Shown in pieces: positions 34,894-45,959 of a stretch of DNA of 64,000 nt; the first letter of the stretch is position 1; the number at the start of each line of letters is the position of its first letter. The position numbers and the translations under genes were made by a program. Below the pieces are notes generated by a model that had not been told where the DNA came from, did not search any database, and saw only the letters and a program-made list of their open reading frames with translations. The stretch is from Chaetomium olivaceum (lineage: Eukaryota; Ascomycota; Sordariomycetes; Sordariales; Chaetomiaceae): NCBI GenBank assembly GCA_039881045.1, contig JAYWVB010000034.1, positions 62,001-126,000 of the forward strand. Direction: 5' to 3'.

Positions 34894-35159
34894 TGTAACG
34901 GGCTGTGCCCGAGGTGGGCCTCGGTAACCCTCGGCCAGCTCACGTACAAGCACGGTCCACCGAACCCCTGGATGAAGCTATTCCCAGTTGCCCCACAGCA
35001 CACCGAACATTCTAGCAATGCGCTCGGGCCACCGCACTCACGATCATAAAGCAGCCCCACGAGCTGCCAGACTCTCTCATCTTTCCTTTTCTTCTTCAAG
35101 CTTAGTGTACTCGTAGAGTCGTCACCAGCTAGTTGCAATATACTCCTGGGACCGTTACA
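34894..35159 (+). repeat. 3' LTR
   Basis: 266 bp; by eye every base matches the 5' LTR. Followed by GAGCC, the target-site duplication. Confidence 0.95.
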
Positions 35160-35164
35160 GAGCC

Positions 35165-36384
35165 CTAATCTCTGTTTTACTATCTGAGCCCCCCTGAACT
35201 TTGGTCTTCTCCATGGGCTGTCGGGACTATGAGAACTTAATTAGGGAATTGCTTGGTTAGTCGGTCGGACCGACAACGAAATTTGGGAGGGCATCGTTGA
35301 GGGCAATCAATGGTATCCGTCGCAGCTCACCGGGGACAAGTTCCCGGAGACCTTGTTTGAATACGATGGTAGACGTGGTCACGATGTCCTTTGGTAGTGG
35401 CGCAGCGTGTCTGCCGACAGTGGATGCCATGACGTTGGTCCGGGAAATTCATATGCTGCAACTGATGCTCGAGATAAGACGATAATATATTACAGCGGCT
35501 CAATTAAGGACCGCATTTAGAAAGGGAGTTTTGGGTTTTAAGGCTTTGGTTGGATTTTGAGTTCATTGTTGACTTTGCCGAGCTTGCAGATTCTTGCGGC
35601 TGCTCACAGCTTGGTTCGTTACCTGACCTACCTGTACAGTACGAAGGAGGAAGAACCTCCCTCACGTAAGGTACATGTACTTGCTCCCCAAACCTGAGGT
35701 TGATCGTTTTAACAGCCGTTGCTGATTCAACAACCCTAGAGAAAACAATGGTTGTTGGCCTCATGTACGGTTGTTGCCCCCTGCATTTTCCCGCTACGGT
35801 AGTTTCTTTTCGCCGTCTGAGGATTCTAAAGATAGTTTTATTAGCCGACTCTTTCGTTCGCTGTTCTTGAATCAAGACAGGATGTTTGAAAGCACCAGTT
35901 ACATGGACGGGATACGTGTATTCCCACAGTCCCACTACGCCAAAAGCTTGCAACAACAACAAGGCGACCAGTGAAGTTCGGCGCCGAATCCTTGCCCGCA
36001 TTGATTGGCTGTGGCACTTTTGGTTGACTTCGAGTTTGGCGGCAATCAATGCGCTCGGGATCGCGGTCAAATCATGATGGGTGCCAGCCGATAAGATGAG
36101 CTGTGCACAGTACTTAAGCGGACCTGCAGCCTGGTGAGGGAGAAAGGGACCTGCATTCATAAATTAGGAACGCGCCAGGCCAACAGCTTCCTGCACACCC
36201 CACTTACCTAACATGTTTGTCTGCCCATTAATATTTCATTCGCAGGCAACTCATGGTTCTGCAAGCTCAAAGTGAAACCGACCTTGACCTTCAAACGAAG
36301 TCAAAACTTGGTAGGAGGTGAAAACAAGATTGGAAGCAACTTCAACTGTTACTTTTCTGAGCCCGACTGCACAAGCATCCGAGG
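35165..36384. other. Intergenic stretch after retrotransposon
   Basis: An uninterrupted minus-strand frame (35,504-36,160, 218 codons) has one hydrophobic stretch but no family resemblance or intron signals, and I do not call it a gene. Otherwise no feature. Confidence 0.4.
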
Positions 36385-37543
36385 ATGGCTTCTCAACAGT
36401 TACAAGACGCGCCAGCACTCGCCACACCAAAGCCCCCCGAAGGCGCTCATCATCCCCCACCAGAGGCATTCTCACGCGCGTCTTCGGTTGGCGCTGATCA
36501 TCGCCATGAAAATCACGACGGGATCGAGGCCTTCGGCTTAAGTTCCATCTATTCGGCGCTATCCAGCTACCTCGGCTCCGACAAGTTCTCCGACATGACC
36601 ATCCGCTGCGGCGATCGCGCATTCAAGGCCCACCGTGCCATCGTCTGCTCGCAGTCGGCCTTTTTCGACAAGGCACTGACAGGTGGCTTTTCTGTGAGTG
36701 CTAAATAATTCTGTCTTTGGAGCCCTGACCATGAGCTAACAATCGTGCCAGGAAGCTACCACGAGCATCATTAACCTCCCAGAAGATGACCCCGACGTTA
36801 TGGAGCGCTTCCTGGAATTTCTCTACATCGGGACATATGACGTTGAAAAGCATCCGTGGTCAACATCAGTGCCAGTATCTATGCTGTCTCCTGGCGAGGT
36901 CGAGGAGGAACTACATACACTCCCTGGCGTCAACATTGCCGGCACCCCCGACGAAGACGACGATGATACGACTGAGAGCCCGGGCTTGGCCGCGAGCGGA
37001 GGCACTAGAAGCGGAGGCACTAGAAGCAGAGGCAACGCTGGCGCCGAGGGTACCGCCGGGTCGGAGTGGTCGGAGCACACGGATAATGAGCCGGCACAAC
37101 CCGAAGAACCCGAGGAGGAATACAACGAATTTGACAACGCAAGTAGCGACGGAGATGAGGATGGCCCGCTCTACAAAAAGCTTCTCCAGGCGGCGAGTGA
37201 ACCCGACCCCGAGAGAAGTTATCGCCAGTGGTTCTCCACGCTAGCCGACATGGAAGACCTGTATCTACCCCTCCGTCTGTACGTCATGGCTGACAAGTAT
37301 GACGTGCCTGCGCTCAAACTCCTGGCTCGTGATCGGTTTTACCGTTCGGCAGAGCTAACATGGAGATATGCCGAATCTTTCCCCGACGTGGTTGATGAGC
37401 TGTATAGCACGACGCCGCAGACGGACCTAGCTATGCGCGAGATTGTTTGTCGTTTGGTGGGATCTAGCATAAAGGAGAGCAAGCAGAGGGAGCGGATGGA
37501 GGTGGTGATGAGAAGCATGGGGATTTTGCGGTGGGCGTCATGA
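36385..37543 (+). CDS. BTB/POZ domain protein
   Basis: BTB/POZ proteins dimerise and often serve as Cullin-3 adaptors. Start ATG 36385 (MASQQLQDAPALATPKPPEG). Exon 1 is 36385-36693, an intron with donor GTGAGT runs to 36,751, and exon 2 is 36752-37543, with phase preserved, 366 residues. BTB core: GSDKFSDMTIRCGDRAFKAH, AIVCSQSAFFDKAL, INLPEDDPDVMERFLEFLYI and GTYD. A long acidic/Gly-Ser insert (about residues 135-235, with the repeat GGTRSGGTRSRG) interrupts the fold before LPLRLYVMADKYDVPALKLL, the end of the BTB/BACK-start region. Fungal BTB proteins of this type commonly hold such inserts. Targets unknown; intact. Confidence 0.88.
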
Positions 37544-38354
37544 ACTACATGATTCTGTCGGCGTCGGACATTTGGACTTGACGACATACTTTAGAATCCT
37601 GATCAATGTATATTAGGTCCGAAAGGAATGTCTTAGGTCTACCAACATTTACTGGGGATCATGTAGGAACATTTGCTGTTATTTCGAGAATGAGAGGCTG
37701 CCGGCTGCTGGTTGACAGCATAAACCAACGAGATGACGCCGTTTCATTTTTCGTTTGAACTACCTGGCAGTTGGGTCGGTGACAACCAGCGAATCCCTGG
37801 TGTTTTGTATGTTCTTGTGTTTTTCTCCCTTCCCCCCTCCCTTTTTTCTTTCCGGCCCCCTCCCTAATGGCTTTGTGCCGACTTATTTACTTGGAACAGT
37901 TCGTCCTCCTCTACACCCAGGTGACGGAGCGTGAAGTACGTACATACGTAGCCGTGCCGAGAGCAAACACGACCACCACTAGTTATGCCTGTGTACATCT
38001 ACAGGACATCGGGGGTCGGCGCTGATCGGCGCAAGGGCCACGGCAAGCGCGCTCCCAACCATTTGACGCACAACTGTCGATCTCAATGTTCCGATTCGCT
38101 GATGCACGAATTTCTGCCAACGCACTTCACAATGACAGTGGCTAAGCGGAGCAGTGCTGTGGCGGAGCGGCGGAGGCACACAATTGGACACTCTTTCTCA
38201 CAACTTTTCTCATGGCAGGAAGTCAAAACGCAAACCTCATCTCTGGCTGCAATGTTCCTCACTTCAACACACAACACCTAGACACACTACCAGTTCCCTG
38301 AAATTGCCAAGAGGAACGAAGAAAACTCTAGGGCGCGCATACTTTCTGAATGCC
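37544..38354. other. Intergenic region with 5S fragment
   Basis: Gene-free apart from the truncated 5S sequence listed separately. The 5' untranslated region of the Clr5-domain gene is likely within the last few hundred bases. Confidence 0.45.
37768..37813 (+). pseudogene. Truncated 5S rRNA fragment
   Basis: GCAGTTGGGTCGGTGACAAC, then CAGCGAATCCCTGGTG and TTTTGTATGTT, match the 3' third of fungal 5S rRNA, followed by T-rich sequence. The 5' two thirds are absent, so the internal promoter A-box is missing and the copy should be silent. An extra T interrupts the terminal GTTGTATGT. Confidence 0.7.
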
Positions 38355-41300
38355 ATGGATTTGGGTCCGGACCGGGAAGAGGTGCCCACTGATCCTCTCG
38401 CACAGAATCATGGGGACACGAAGGTCCCGGACGTCTCCTACAAGCTTCGCGGGTCCGGATGCTCCCGTCAAGCCGCCTGGGAAGACGTAAAACCGACGAT
38501 TATTTCACTGTATTGGCACGAGAATAAGACACTCCCACAGGTGATGAAAATCATGAATGCGGACCACGCATTCAACGCATCGTAAGCTTACAATCTTTGC
38601 TCGCCGCCTGATTTTGGTGGTTGACTTTTGTCACAGGGCCAAACAGTACAAGAGAATGTTGTTCAAGTGGAATCTCAGGAAGATCGTCAGTCCCGCTACG
38701 ATGAATGCAATCTCTGGTATAAGACAAAGGCGTCTCGTTGAACAGTCCAAAGAAACTAAATTCATGTTCCGCGGCCAGCCCCTCTCAACAAGGCGTATTG
38801 AACGATGGAATCGCCTAAATAGAGGACAAGGAAATGTGGAGAGCGTCGCTACACCGTCCGATGTGACGTACTGCACCGACTTTGAGGAGGATGCCTCGAA
38901 TAGTTTCGATGGTGTTGACGTCGCAGAATCGGACGGGAGCGTCGAGGAGAAACACCAGGAATTATTCGATCCTCCGTCTCTGGAGCAGCCATATCATACG
39001 AAAACCGACCAAACTGTAGGAGTTGCTGGAACGTACACCGTAGCCGGGAACTCTATGGATTCAGGTTACGCTTCAGGCGTCGCACTCGCAGGGCAGAAGG
39101 ACGACACGCACCAACAAGATACTAGCCTGGAGTCTGACTTGACCGTCATCAAGGACTGGGATACAAGGACGATGTACTCTGATGAAGGTAGCATTAGCGG
39201 TGCTGACGTGACCAGCTACAAGGTCGAGCTTGTTGACAACCTAGTTGCCAAGGTTCGCGAGCTTGGGGCAGGAGAGGAGAGCTTGGATCGCATGCTGGAG
39301 GCGCTACCATCGCTCCTGAAAGCGCTCGCCTTGAAGCTTGGACAGCCTGGCTCGAGCAAGTCCCAGAGAGACGTGATGTATTTCATTCACAGATATCGAC
39401 AGTAAGTGCCTCCCTACAGCGCAAGCCCTGTTGTTCAAGCTTGCTCCGTCTCGCAGCTAACACTGTGTAGCGACCTGACTCAAATGTTCAAACAAACCAT
39501 GTTAGAACAGGTCGAAAATAACATTGTGTTAGAAAAAAAGATCGAACGGGTCAACAATGAGGTTACCTCATCCCGGATCAAGACATGGCTCGCAAGCCTG
39601 GACACTCAGGGACTTGACGACATGGCACAACACACAAAGCAGACGACCAGTCTGAGCGACAATGTTCTGACTCTTCCTGACGATGAGGAAATCATTGTTC
39701 TAGATAAGCGTGGGTATCGTGAGGCGATATTTGACTCCGACGCTTACAAGGCCCTTGCGATACGCCTGGCGTCTGAGACCTTCCTGACCCCGCTCTCAGA
39801 CTCGGACGCTATGACAGCGATCCGGTCCAAGGTCTTGGCTACCCTTCCAATCGAAAAACATATCAGTCGTCACGAAGAGTCAACTTTACTCACAATGAAA
39901 ATAGTTGTCAGATGGGACCCTATTGCCTTCCTTGAAGACCAATACCGGGACTCTGAGAAGCCTATGGACCTCCTGGAACGGGTTATAACTTTGACCGGAT
40001 CGGCGAGCAATGCCCAAGCCTTGCCGTGTTCTGAATATGTTGCGCAAGCATGGCCTACGAGTGGCCCTCGTATTCTAGCTACGGTATCCAGGGCCGTGCA
40101 AACACAAGCAGTGACAAGGAGTACGTGTCTTCGGCACACCCGTATTGTTGAACATCCTTTCGTGGCTGACAAACCGTGCTAGAAATTCTCCCAGACGGAT
40201 CTGAGATTGAGGTAGAAGATTTACATGGCTATCTCCACTTGATTGCTAAGGGCACCGCGGATTTCATCGGAGTTGCTGCGGAAGTCATGGCCTGGCTTGG
40301 GGCCGCCTTGCGGTCTTCTGGCGACGGAATCATGAAGTACTGCACACCACAAATGTTGAATTGCACAAGGATTGGGAGCAGTACTGACTATACTTGCGTA
40401 ATTGACTTCGATATGGGCCCGGACGTTAACACAGAACCCGGCGGCGGGTGTTGCTGGCACGGCATGTTCGGCGATCCAGTCATCGTCAAGGGCTTCCCCA
40501 TTCGAATTCGGTCACGCGAGAATACGGGGTTGGAGATACCACTCGATATGGCCGCGAGTCTGATAGACGCAAAGCGGTTGCATTCTTTTCGGGGGCAGCT
40601 ACATCTCAAGGGATTTTCAGCGATGCTCGTGCCAACCGAGATCGCCGAGGGTCTTGCCTTTTGGCATCTGTCTTACAATCCGACTGGTGGAAGGGTGTCT
40701 TATCTCGACGCACACGAAGGCACCGGAACCATTAAAATGAACGCATTGAGATCATGCCGCCATGTTATTGGGTGGTGTCCTAAAGCGCTGTATCTGGCCG
40801 GTAAGTGTTCTGAAGCCCCGGATGTCCTGGCCTGAAATGCTCTTCCTAGCTGCTAACATCCAAAACCAGGGGATGCTTCCGCGAACTATGATGTAGGTGG
40901 ATCCGACCTGCCCATCCCGGGCAAAAAGATTACTCTTGAAAAGATCACTTTGTCGGGCGGTCAATTCGTTTTCGGTGGTTGTCAGTTCGCCATTGGAAAG
41001 AAGGACCAGCCAATACACTTTTCCAAGGAAAGCTACATCGAAAAGTTGCAGTGGGCTCGACAACGTTATGTGGTTTTATGGGACGAAGAAGACAAGCGCG
41101 GTTGGCTCGTCAATGGAACCAGCGCTCTGCTTCACATGTTCCACGCATCACTCGAGCAATTCAGACACGACGACTTCAGTTCAGAGCTTTTGTTCGATGA
41201 AAGCGCCTTCCAGCCGCCACCAGCAGATCAGCGGTTCCAGGCTAAGACAGCAATTATCACCCTGCTCAATGCAAACAACAGGAAACTGCGTCTTTATAGG

Positions 41301-42326
41301 CTCAAAGAGGACATCACCGAAGAGACTGTGATACGACCAGATGGTGGTCGTGAAACGTGGACAAAGGTTCGGACGTCATACACAACGGTTGAAGATAGGG
41401 TTTCGGAGCTGTTTGAGAGCCTCGAAAAGATTGTCGACCACCAAGCACAGGAAGAGAGTTCCACAAAGGGACTCGACATGAAGTCATGGCTGTCTCATAA
41501 TCACTTGCAAGGTTGGGACTTCCGTGACGTAGTAACGGACTGGGATCCCATTTATTTGAGGGTAGCAAGCCTACCGAGTTGCGGACAAACCTGGGTCGGA
41601 TTCACAAAGTCGATCCGTGCGGTTGTTCTGTTTGGCCGTGGGTTTGGCGACCTCATCAAGCCTGCGAGGGCCTTGCAGTTGGGATCCTGGGGCACAATGT
41701 CGAGTGGAAAGGGGCTGCTTGGAGCCTGCGTGGCTGACCTGAGGGACATCATCGACCGCCAGGGAGACATTAAGGCACAACCGCTCATTCTGTCTACGGG
41801 GATTCTGTGGCACAATCCCTTGCGGCACAGCCCATTTGAGGTGGACAGCCTTACCGAGTGGGCGAAATGGGGCCCTGTTCAAAATCTGTGTTCGACAAAT
41901 TCTCCGCCCAGCAGCATGCTTTCCAAGAACAAATCCTCCGGGCCAATCGACATTGACAGCTACAAGAAGGGCGCCGTCATATTTGGCCGGCCCAAGCCGT
42001 CCCGTATGATCACTGATATCACAAAACTGAAAGCTAAAGTCCTCCACGAGGTCACTGAGAATCAAGAGATGAGTGAGGGGGACGACAAAACGCACAGAAT
42101 GGAACCAGCCATCAGCATCCAGATCAGCAATGATGCGGACGAAAACTCATCCAGCGCGGGTGCCCCCCGTATCGCTAAACATCAACAGTTCACAGGGCTT
42201 GTCACTCACACCTGGGTCATCAGAGATACCGGCCTCATGGTTAGGTTCAGAAACGCAGGCTACAACGTTGGAGTCGCCCGCCAAATCCACGCCACCGTTC
42301 GAAGCCGGGACCTCCGTTTCCAGTGA
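38355..42326 (+). CDS. Clr5-domain protein with large uncharacterised core (paralogue A)
   Basis: Five exons, 38355-38581, 38637-39401, 39471-40120, 40183-40800 and 40870-42326, all GT-AG with consistent phase, about 1,238 residues. The N-terminus (residues 42-100) is a Clr5 domain: WEDVKPTIISLYWHENKTLP, VMKIMNADHAFNAS, then AKQYKRMLFKWNLRK across intron 1. Clr5 is a fungal helical DNA-binding-type module. A DSGYAS linker follows, then a core of roughly 750 residues: GGCCWHGMFGDPVIVKGFPI, GQLHLKGFSAMLVPTE, FWHLSYNPTGGRVSYLD, CRHVIGWC, LEKITLSGGQFVFGG, RGWLVNGTSALLHMF and WVGFTKSIRAVVLFGRGFG. The same order and wording recur in the minus-strand gene at 53.7-58.1 kb. At the C6 run 42,163-42,168, a frame one base away gives an alternative Ser-rich tail ending in a basic motif (PWKKWFRGRLKKLE) at 42,456. 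Function of the core is not known to me. Confidence 0.82.
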
Positions 42327-42456
42327 CTCCGTGCGCCCACGGGGCACCAAGAAGCGACCAGCGACAGATTCGGAAGACGGAGACAAGCCATGGAAGAAAT
42401 GGTTTCGCGGCAGGCTGAAAAAATTGGAAAGTTCGAAGGCTGGGCACTCCCGCTAG

Positions 42457-43660
42457 CTTTGGGAATCTCCGTCTCGGATGAAAGCGAGAGTTTGTTAATG
42501 ATTGAGGAGTTTCCATGTAACCCCAGTGTCGCCTCGCCATGTTTCTCATGATCAACTTATCGGATCACAGAAAGTCTTATAGGCTGTTCTCGTCCAATAG
42601 TGGCCAATGTATGACGCTCCGAGCGAGACTTTGCTGATGTTACCATAATATGGACCAGGATGAGATGACGGCCCTAAATGTCCTCTGCATTGTAACGCTA
42701 AACTAGATAGATGAATAGTTCCCACGGTTCAAGGATCCCACGATATAAAATATATCCAAGCACCCCGCCCAGAAACTCGAGACAATGCTCCAGCGCTCAA
42801 TGGAATTATTTTTAAGACTCGAGTGATGCCGACATGAAAGGTCTGCGCTACCTACTCTGCATGCCATGTGCATCTACCAACTTGAGGGGCTGTTATCCGA
42901 GAACCAATACAGCTCAAAACTGGCCTCTGCAGTGTTGCATCACGAATATTTAGTCAGGATATGTATATGCAACTTGGTTCGACTGTGACTGACAGATTGC
43001 TAATACCGTCTCTGACATGTATAACACGCGCTTGCTCAAGAAGCTCCAAATCCTGTCATCTAGGCAAACCACAACCACGCCCATTTCTTACGGTCTTACC
43101 CCTCAACTCTTGGACTGGACTGGGACACATGTGAGATTCAAGAATCCCTGCGGCGTTAGATCTTCCTGCTTGTCATCATCCCGCCAGCTCGGCATCAACA
43201 AGACCCTGAACCCGGCATACTTCGAGCCTTTATTGCCGACTGACATGTCTGAGAGTATTACATTACGGTTCACCGCGCGGTGACGCCTTGTGGATGGCCG
43301 AGAGCGAGGAGGATTGGCTTGAGCCGCGGCGGTCGCAGACTGAGGAGAGCGCTGGTAACAAGCCCCTGAAGTTAGGGGAGTCGGTTCGGAGACATGGCCC
43401 CGGCGGTAATGGGGATAACAGGGGGGATTACGGGGCCTAGAAGCTGGCACAACTGCCCGAGTTCACCCAGTTGATTATCAGTGTGGCCTCGACAAACATA
43501 GATAAAGATTGAACACCGGAATTGCGTTTTCATAACTACCTTACCTAGGATACCATACTTGAATGAAATTTCTTCTAGTACTACCACCCATCCATCGCTA
43601 CTGATCCTGTCGCCCATCATGGCACTAAGCCAACCCCTTTTCTTGCCACCCCCTCCACAT
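42457..43660. other. Intergenic stretch between convergent genes
   Basis: About 1.2 kb; nothing coding recognised. Confidence 0.45.
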
Positions 43661-44997
43661 TCACACTCTCCACCCATCCAGCCATCCCCCAATCTGCGCC
43701 GCCCTCCTGGCCGCATCCTCCAACTCCACCCACCCCTTTTCCTCCCCAATCTCAACCCCTCTCGCGTCCGCATAAGCATACAACACCGTCTGCACCGATC
43801 GCGCCCGCACCGGCACCTCTTTCTGGCGCTCGTTCCACTCCCACGGAACGTTCTCCACCGTCCCATTGCCATCACCGCTAGTATTGATGTTGTTGTCGGG
43901 AAACTTATGCAGCCGGATCGTCACTGGGTCTGCGTAGGCGTCTGCCTGCAATGGGATGCCTGATGGAGCGATGAGTTGGATCTCGCCGGCTGTGCCGTGG
44001 AGGGTCCAGGTCAGGGAGGGAGCACCGGGGAAAGGCTGACCGCGACGGAATGTTACGGCGAGTGTTGGTGGCTGTCGTGAGGGGTTGATTACGGGGGTTG
44101 CAGCGATAGAGCCTGTGTAGCGGTCAGGTATTGCATGGAGAGAAAGCAGGGCTTGTCCGTTTCTCTAGCTTACCGTGGAGGGAGAGAAGATCAGGGACAT
44201 CGGACCGGAAGGTCTCGACAATTTGGTTGTCGCGTTCCGGGTCCCGGATCCTGACGTCTGGCCGCTGCAACTGCAGGTGGGTGTGTACAGATTCCGGGAT
44301 GAGCTCGCCCACCACGGATTGTACGAAGTCGATGACTAGATAAATAACACGTTAGTCGCTAAGGGACAGGCAATAATCAACAACAGGAAACACACCGTGA
44401 CCTAAGCCGATGGTGATGGGGTTACCCCCGACGGCAAGCTCGGCGAAGTACTTCAATCCGACGGGCAGAATCTCCCTATCCTTGGAGCCCCCATAAACTT
44501 GGACTTCGCTACTGAGCAGGGTACCCACAGCACCGCCTTGTAAAAGCTCTTTGACCTTCAACACGGGCGGCGCCCACCGCCCTTGCAACCCGACTAGTGT
44601 CATTCCATGGCCATTTTTGGTGGCCTTAACAAGCGCGTCAATGTCGGCTTTGCTGGACGCAATGGGCCACTCGATGTACACATCCTTTCCCGCTTGGATG
44701 CTAGGCAAAACTGTTTCGTAGTGTTTATCAACACGTGTGTTGCAGATGACAAAGTCGACGTCTGGGTCCGCCGCTAAATCACCGGGGCTGCCGTACGCCT
44801 TTGTGGTCGGAGGCAAACCGTATGTCTTAATGCTTGACTCGGCCGCTGCGACACTGCTGTTGCATAAGGCTACAATCTGGAATCGTTCACGGCGCTGCGG
44901 TTCGGAAGCATGGGAGGTGGGCGTCGGCTGCCCAGGAAGTGATAGCCGAGGAGGAGAGGCCAATCAGACCGACACGGAGAGGTGGAGCGGGCGCCAT
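43661..44997 (-). CDS. Gfo/Idh/MocA (Gal80-like) oxidoreductase
   Basis: NAD(P)-binding Rossmann-fold protein of the Gfo/Idh/MocA group, closest in layout to Gal80-like fungal members that bind sugar-related ligands. Start ATG 44997 (MAPAPPLRVGLIGLSSSAIT), with the dinucleotide-binding GLIGLSSSA and then WAADAHLPCFRTAA. A one-base break near 44,889-44,895 (an extra C in GCGCCG) separates this from FQIVALCNSSVAAAESSIKT, PDVDFVICNTRVDKHYE and the signature QAGKDVYIEWPIASS, where family members have EKP and this protein has EWP. Introns near 44,316-44,400 and 44,110-44,160 split the C-terminal half (VVGELIPESVHTHLQLQRPD, TWTLHGTAGEIQLIAPSG, and the last exon ending QIGGWLDGWRV). The missing EKP Lys suggests a regulatory or altered catalytic role; that is inference. 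It lies just downstream of the lactonase remnant on the same strand. Confidence 0.82.
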
Positions 44998-45349
44998 TGG
45001 GAGATGGTTTGCAAAGAGTACTAGTTAACTATTAGAAATGAATGGTGATAGACGGAGTAGAGGATTCGAGGGTTTGGGTTGGGGACAAATAGACGGGTCT
45101 GTGACAAGAAATCCAGCGCCTTTTACTCTCGTCGACGCTCTTGGCAGCTCAAACGGAATGGGACGGGGATAAATTATTAATTGTAATTCAAGCTTTTCTA
45201 TTTGTCAGCTTTGTTACTCTTCACATGATCTCCCGGGGAAATACACTTCCGCAAGTTCTCGCCCCTGCTGCTCCCTCACAAGAACACCACCGCTCTTACA
45301 CCTCTGGGTCATTGCATCTACCAATAGGTCACTACCATACTTTCTCAAC
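44998..45349. other. Spacer, oxidoreductase promoter
   Basis: Upstream region of the oxidoreductase gene and 3' flank of the lactonase remnant. No feature. Confidence 0.4.
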
Positions 45350-45523
45350 TCACAGATCGTTACCCTCCTCTTCCGGAATGTGCTTGGGCCAGCCATTGAC
45401 CCACTCTCCAGGCAAGTTGATGTCAACTTTCTGCACACCACCGACACCCGTAATCTACAAATCCTTGCTGCCCTTACCGGACCAGGTGTTTCCCACAATG
45501 GTGAAGTTGGTCTGGAGCTTGAA

Positions 45524-45619
45524 GATGAGCTCGCCTGTAGGGTCAACGACGTCGATGCCGTCGCCAACACCGATGAGCTCGCCTGTAGGGTCAACGACGT
45601 CGATGCCGTCGCCAACACC
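45524..45619. repeat. 48-bp perfect tandem duplication
   Basis: Two head-to-tail copies (45,524-45,571 and 45,572-45,619), each starting GATGAGCTCGCCTGTAGGG and identical throughout. In the lactonase frame they repeat GVGDGIDVVDPTGELI without shifting phase. Confidence 0.95.
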
Positions 45620-45836
45620 GATGAGCACGTAGCCGTTATCAGCAACACGGACGCCGTCCGGGAGCCACTGCAAGTAACCTCGTTGTTACCTTCGCCGCCC
45701 TAACTCCGAATTGCTAGAGTGTAGCACGTACCTCGTGTGTCAGGTGAAACGGGCGCGCGTTGCCCAGCGCGGTGCCGCCGTGGATGATATCGAACGCCCT
45801 CACGACGTGGGGATCGGTCACGTGGTAGGGGTTGTA

Positions 45837-45881
45837 GACGACTGGACCCCACAACCGGACACACCCCACAATCGGACACTT
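45837..45881 (+). repeat. Terminal inverted repeat, left
   Basis: Contains two head-to-tail 17-mers, ACCCCACAACCGGACAC (45,846-45,862) and ACCCCACAATCGGACAC (45,863-45,879), differing at one base; likely transposase binding sites. Confidence 0.9.
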
Positions 45882-45959
45882 GGCGCCACCATCACCACCA
45901 GGCTCAACAGCGTCTACCTCATCCATTTCTTAAGCAATATGCATACAAACTTGATGATT

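Larger units (their letters stand above)
28941..35159 (+). mobile_element. Complete Ty3/Gypsy chromodomain LTR retrotransposon
   Basis: A 6.2-kb element bounded by two 266-bp LTRs that look identical base for base and flanked by a GAGCC target duplication (28,936-28,940 and 35,160-35,164). Order is LTR, primer binding site, gag, protease, reverse transcriptase, RNase H, integrase, chromodomains, purine-rich tract, LTR. Integrase after RT/RNase H and a C-terminal chromodomain place it among fungal chromoviruses (sushi/MAGGY-like). Identical LTRs imply recent insertion. Apparent single-base breaks at 31,393 (A4) and about 32,825 interrupt pol; given its youth they may be base-call errors rather than inactivating mutations. 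It sits between genes and does not split a recognisable one. Confidence 0.95.

Noticed and set aside
35504..36160. 218-codon minus frame with a hydrophobic stretch
   Set aside because: No homology that I recognise, no splice signals, average composition; left as unannotated.
45380..45703. Plus frame with repeated CRVNDVDAVANTDE
   Set aside because: It is the antisense reading of the 48-bp duplication in the lactonase gene.
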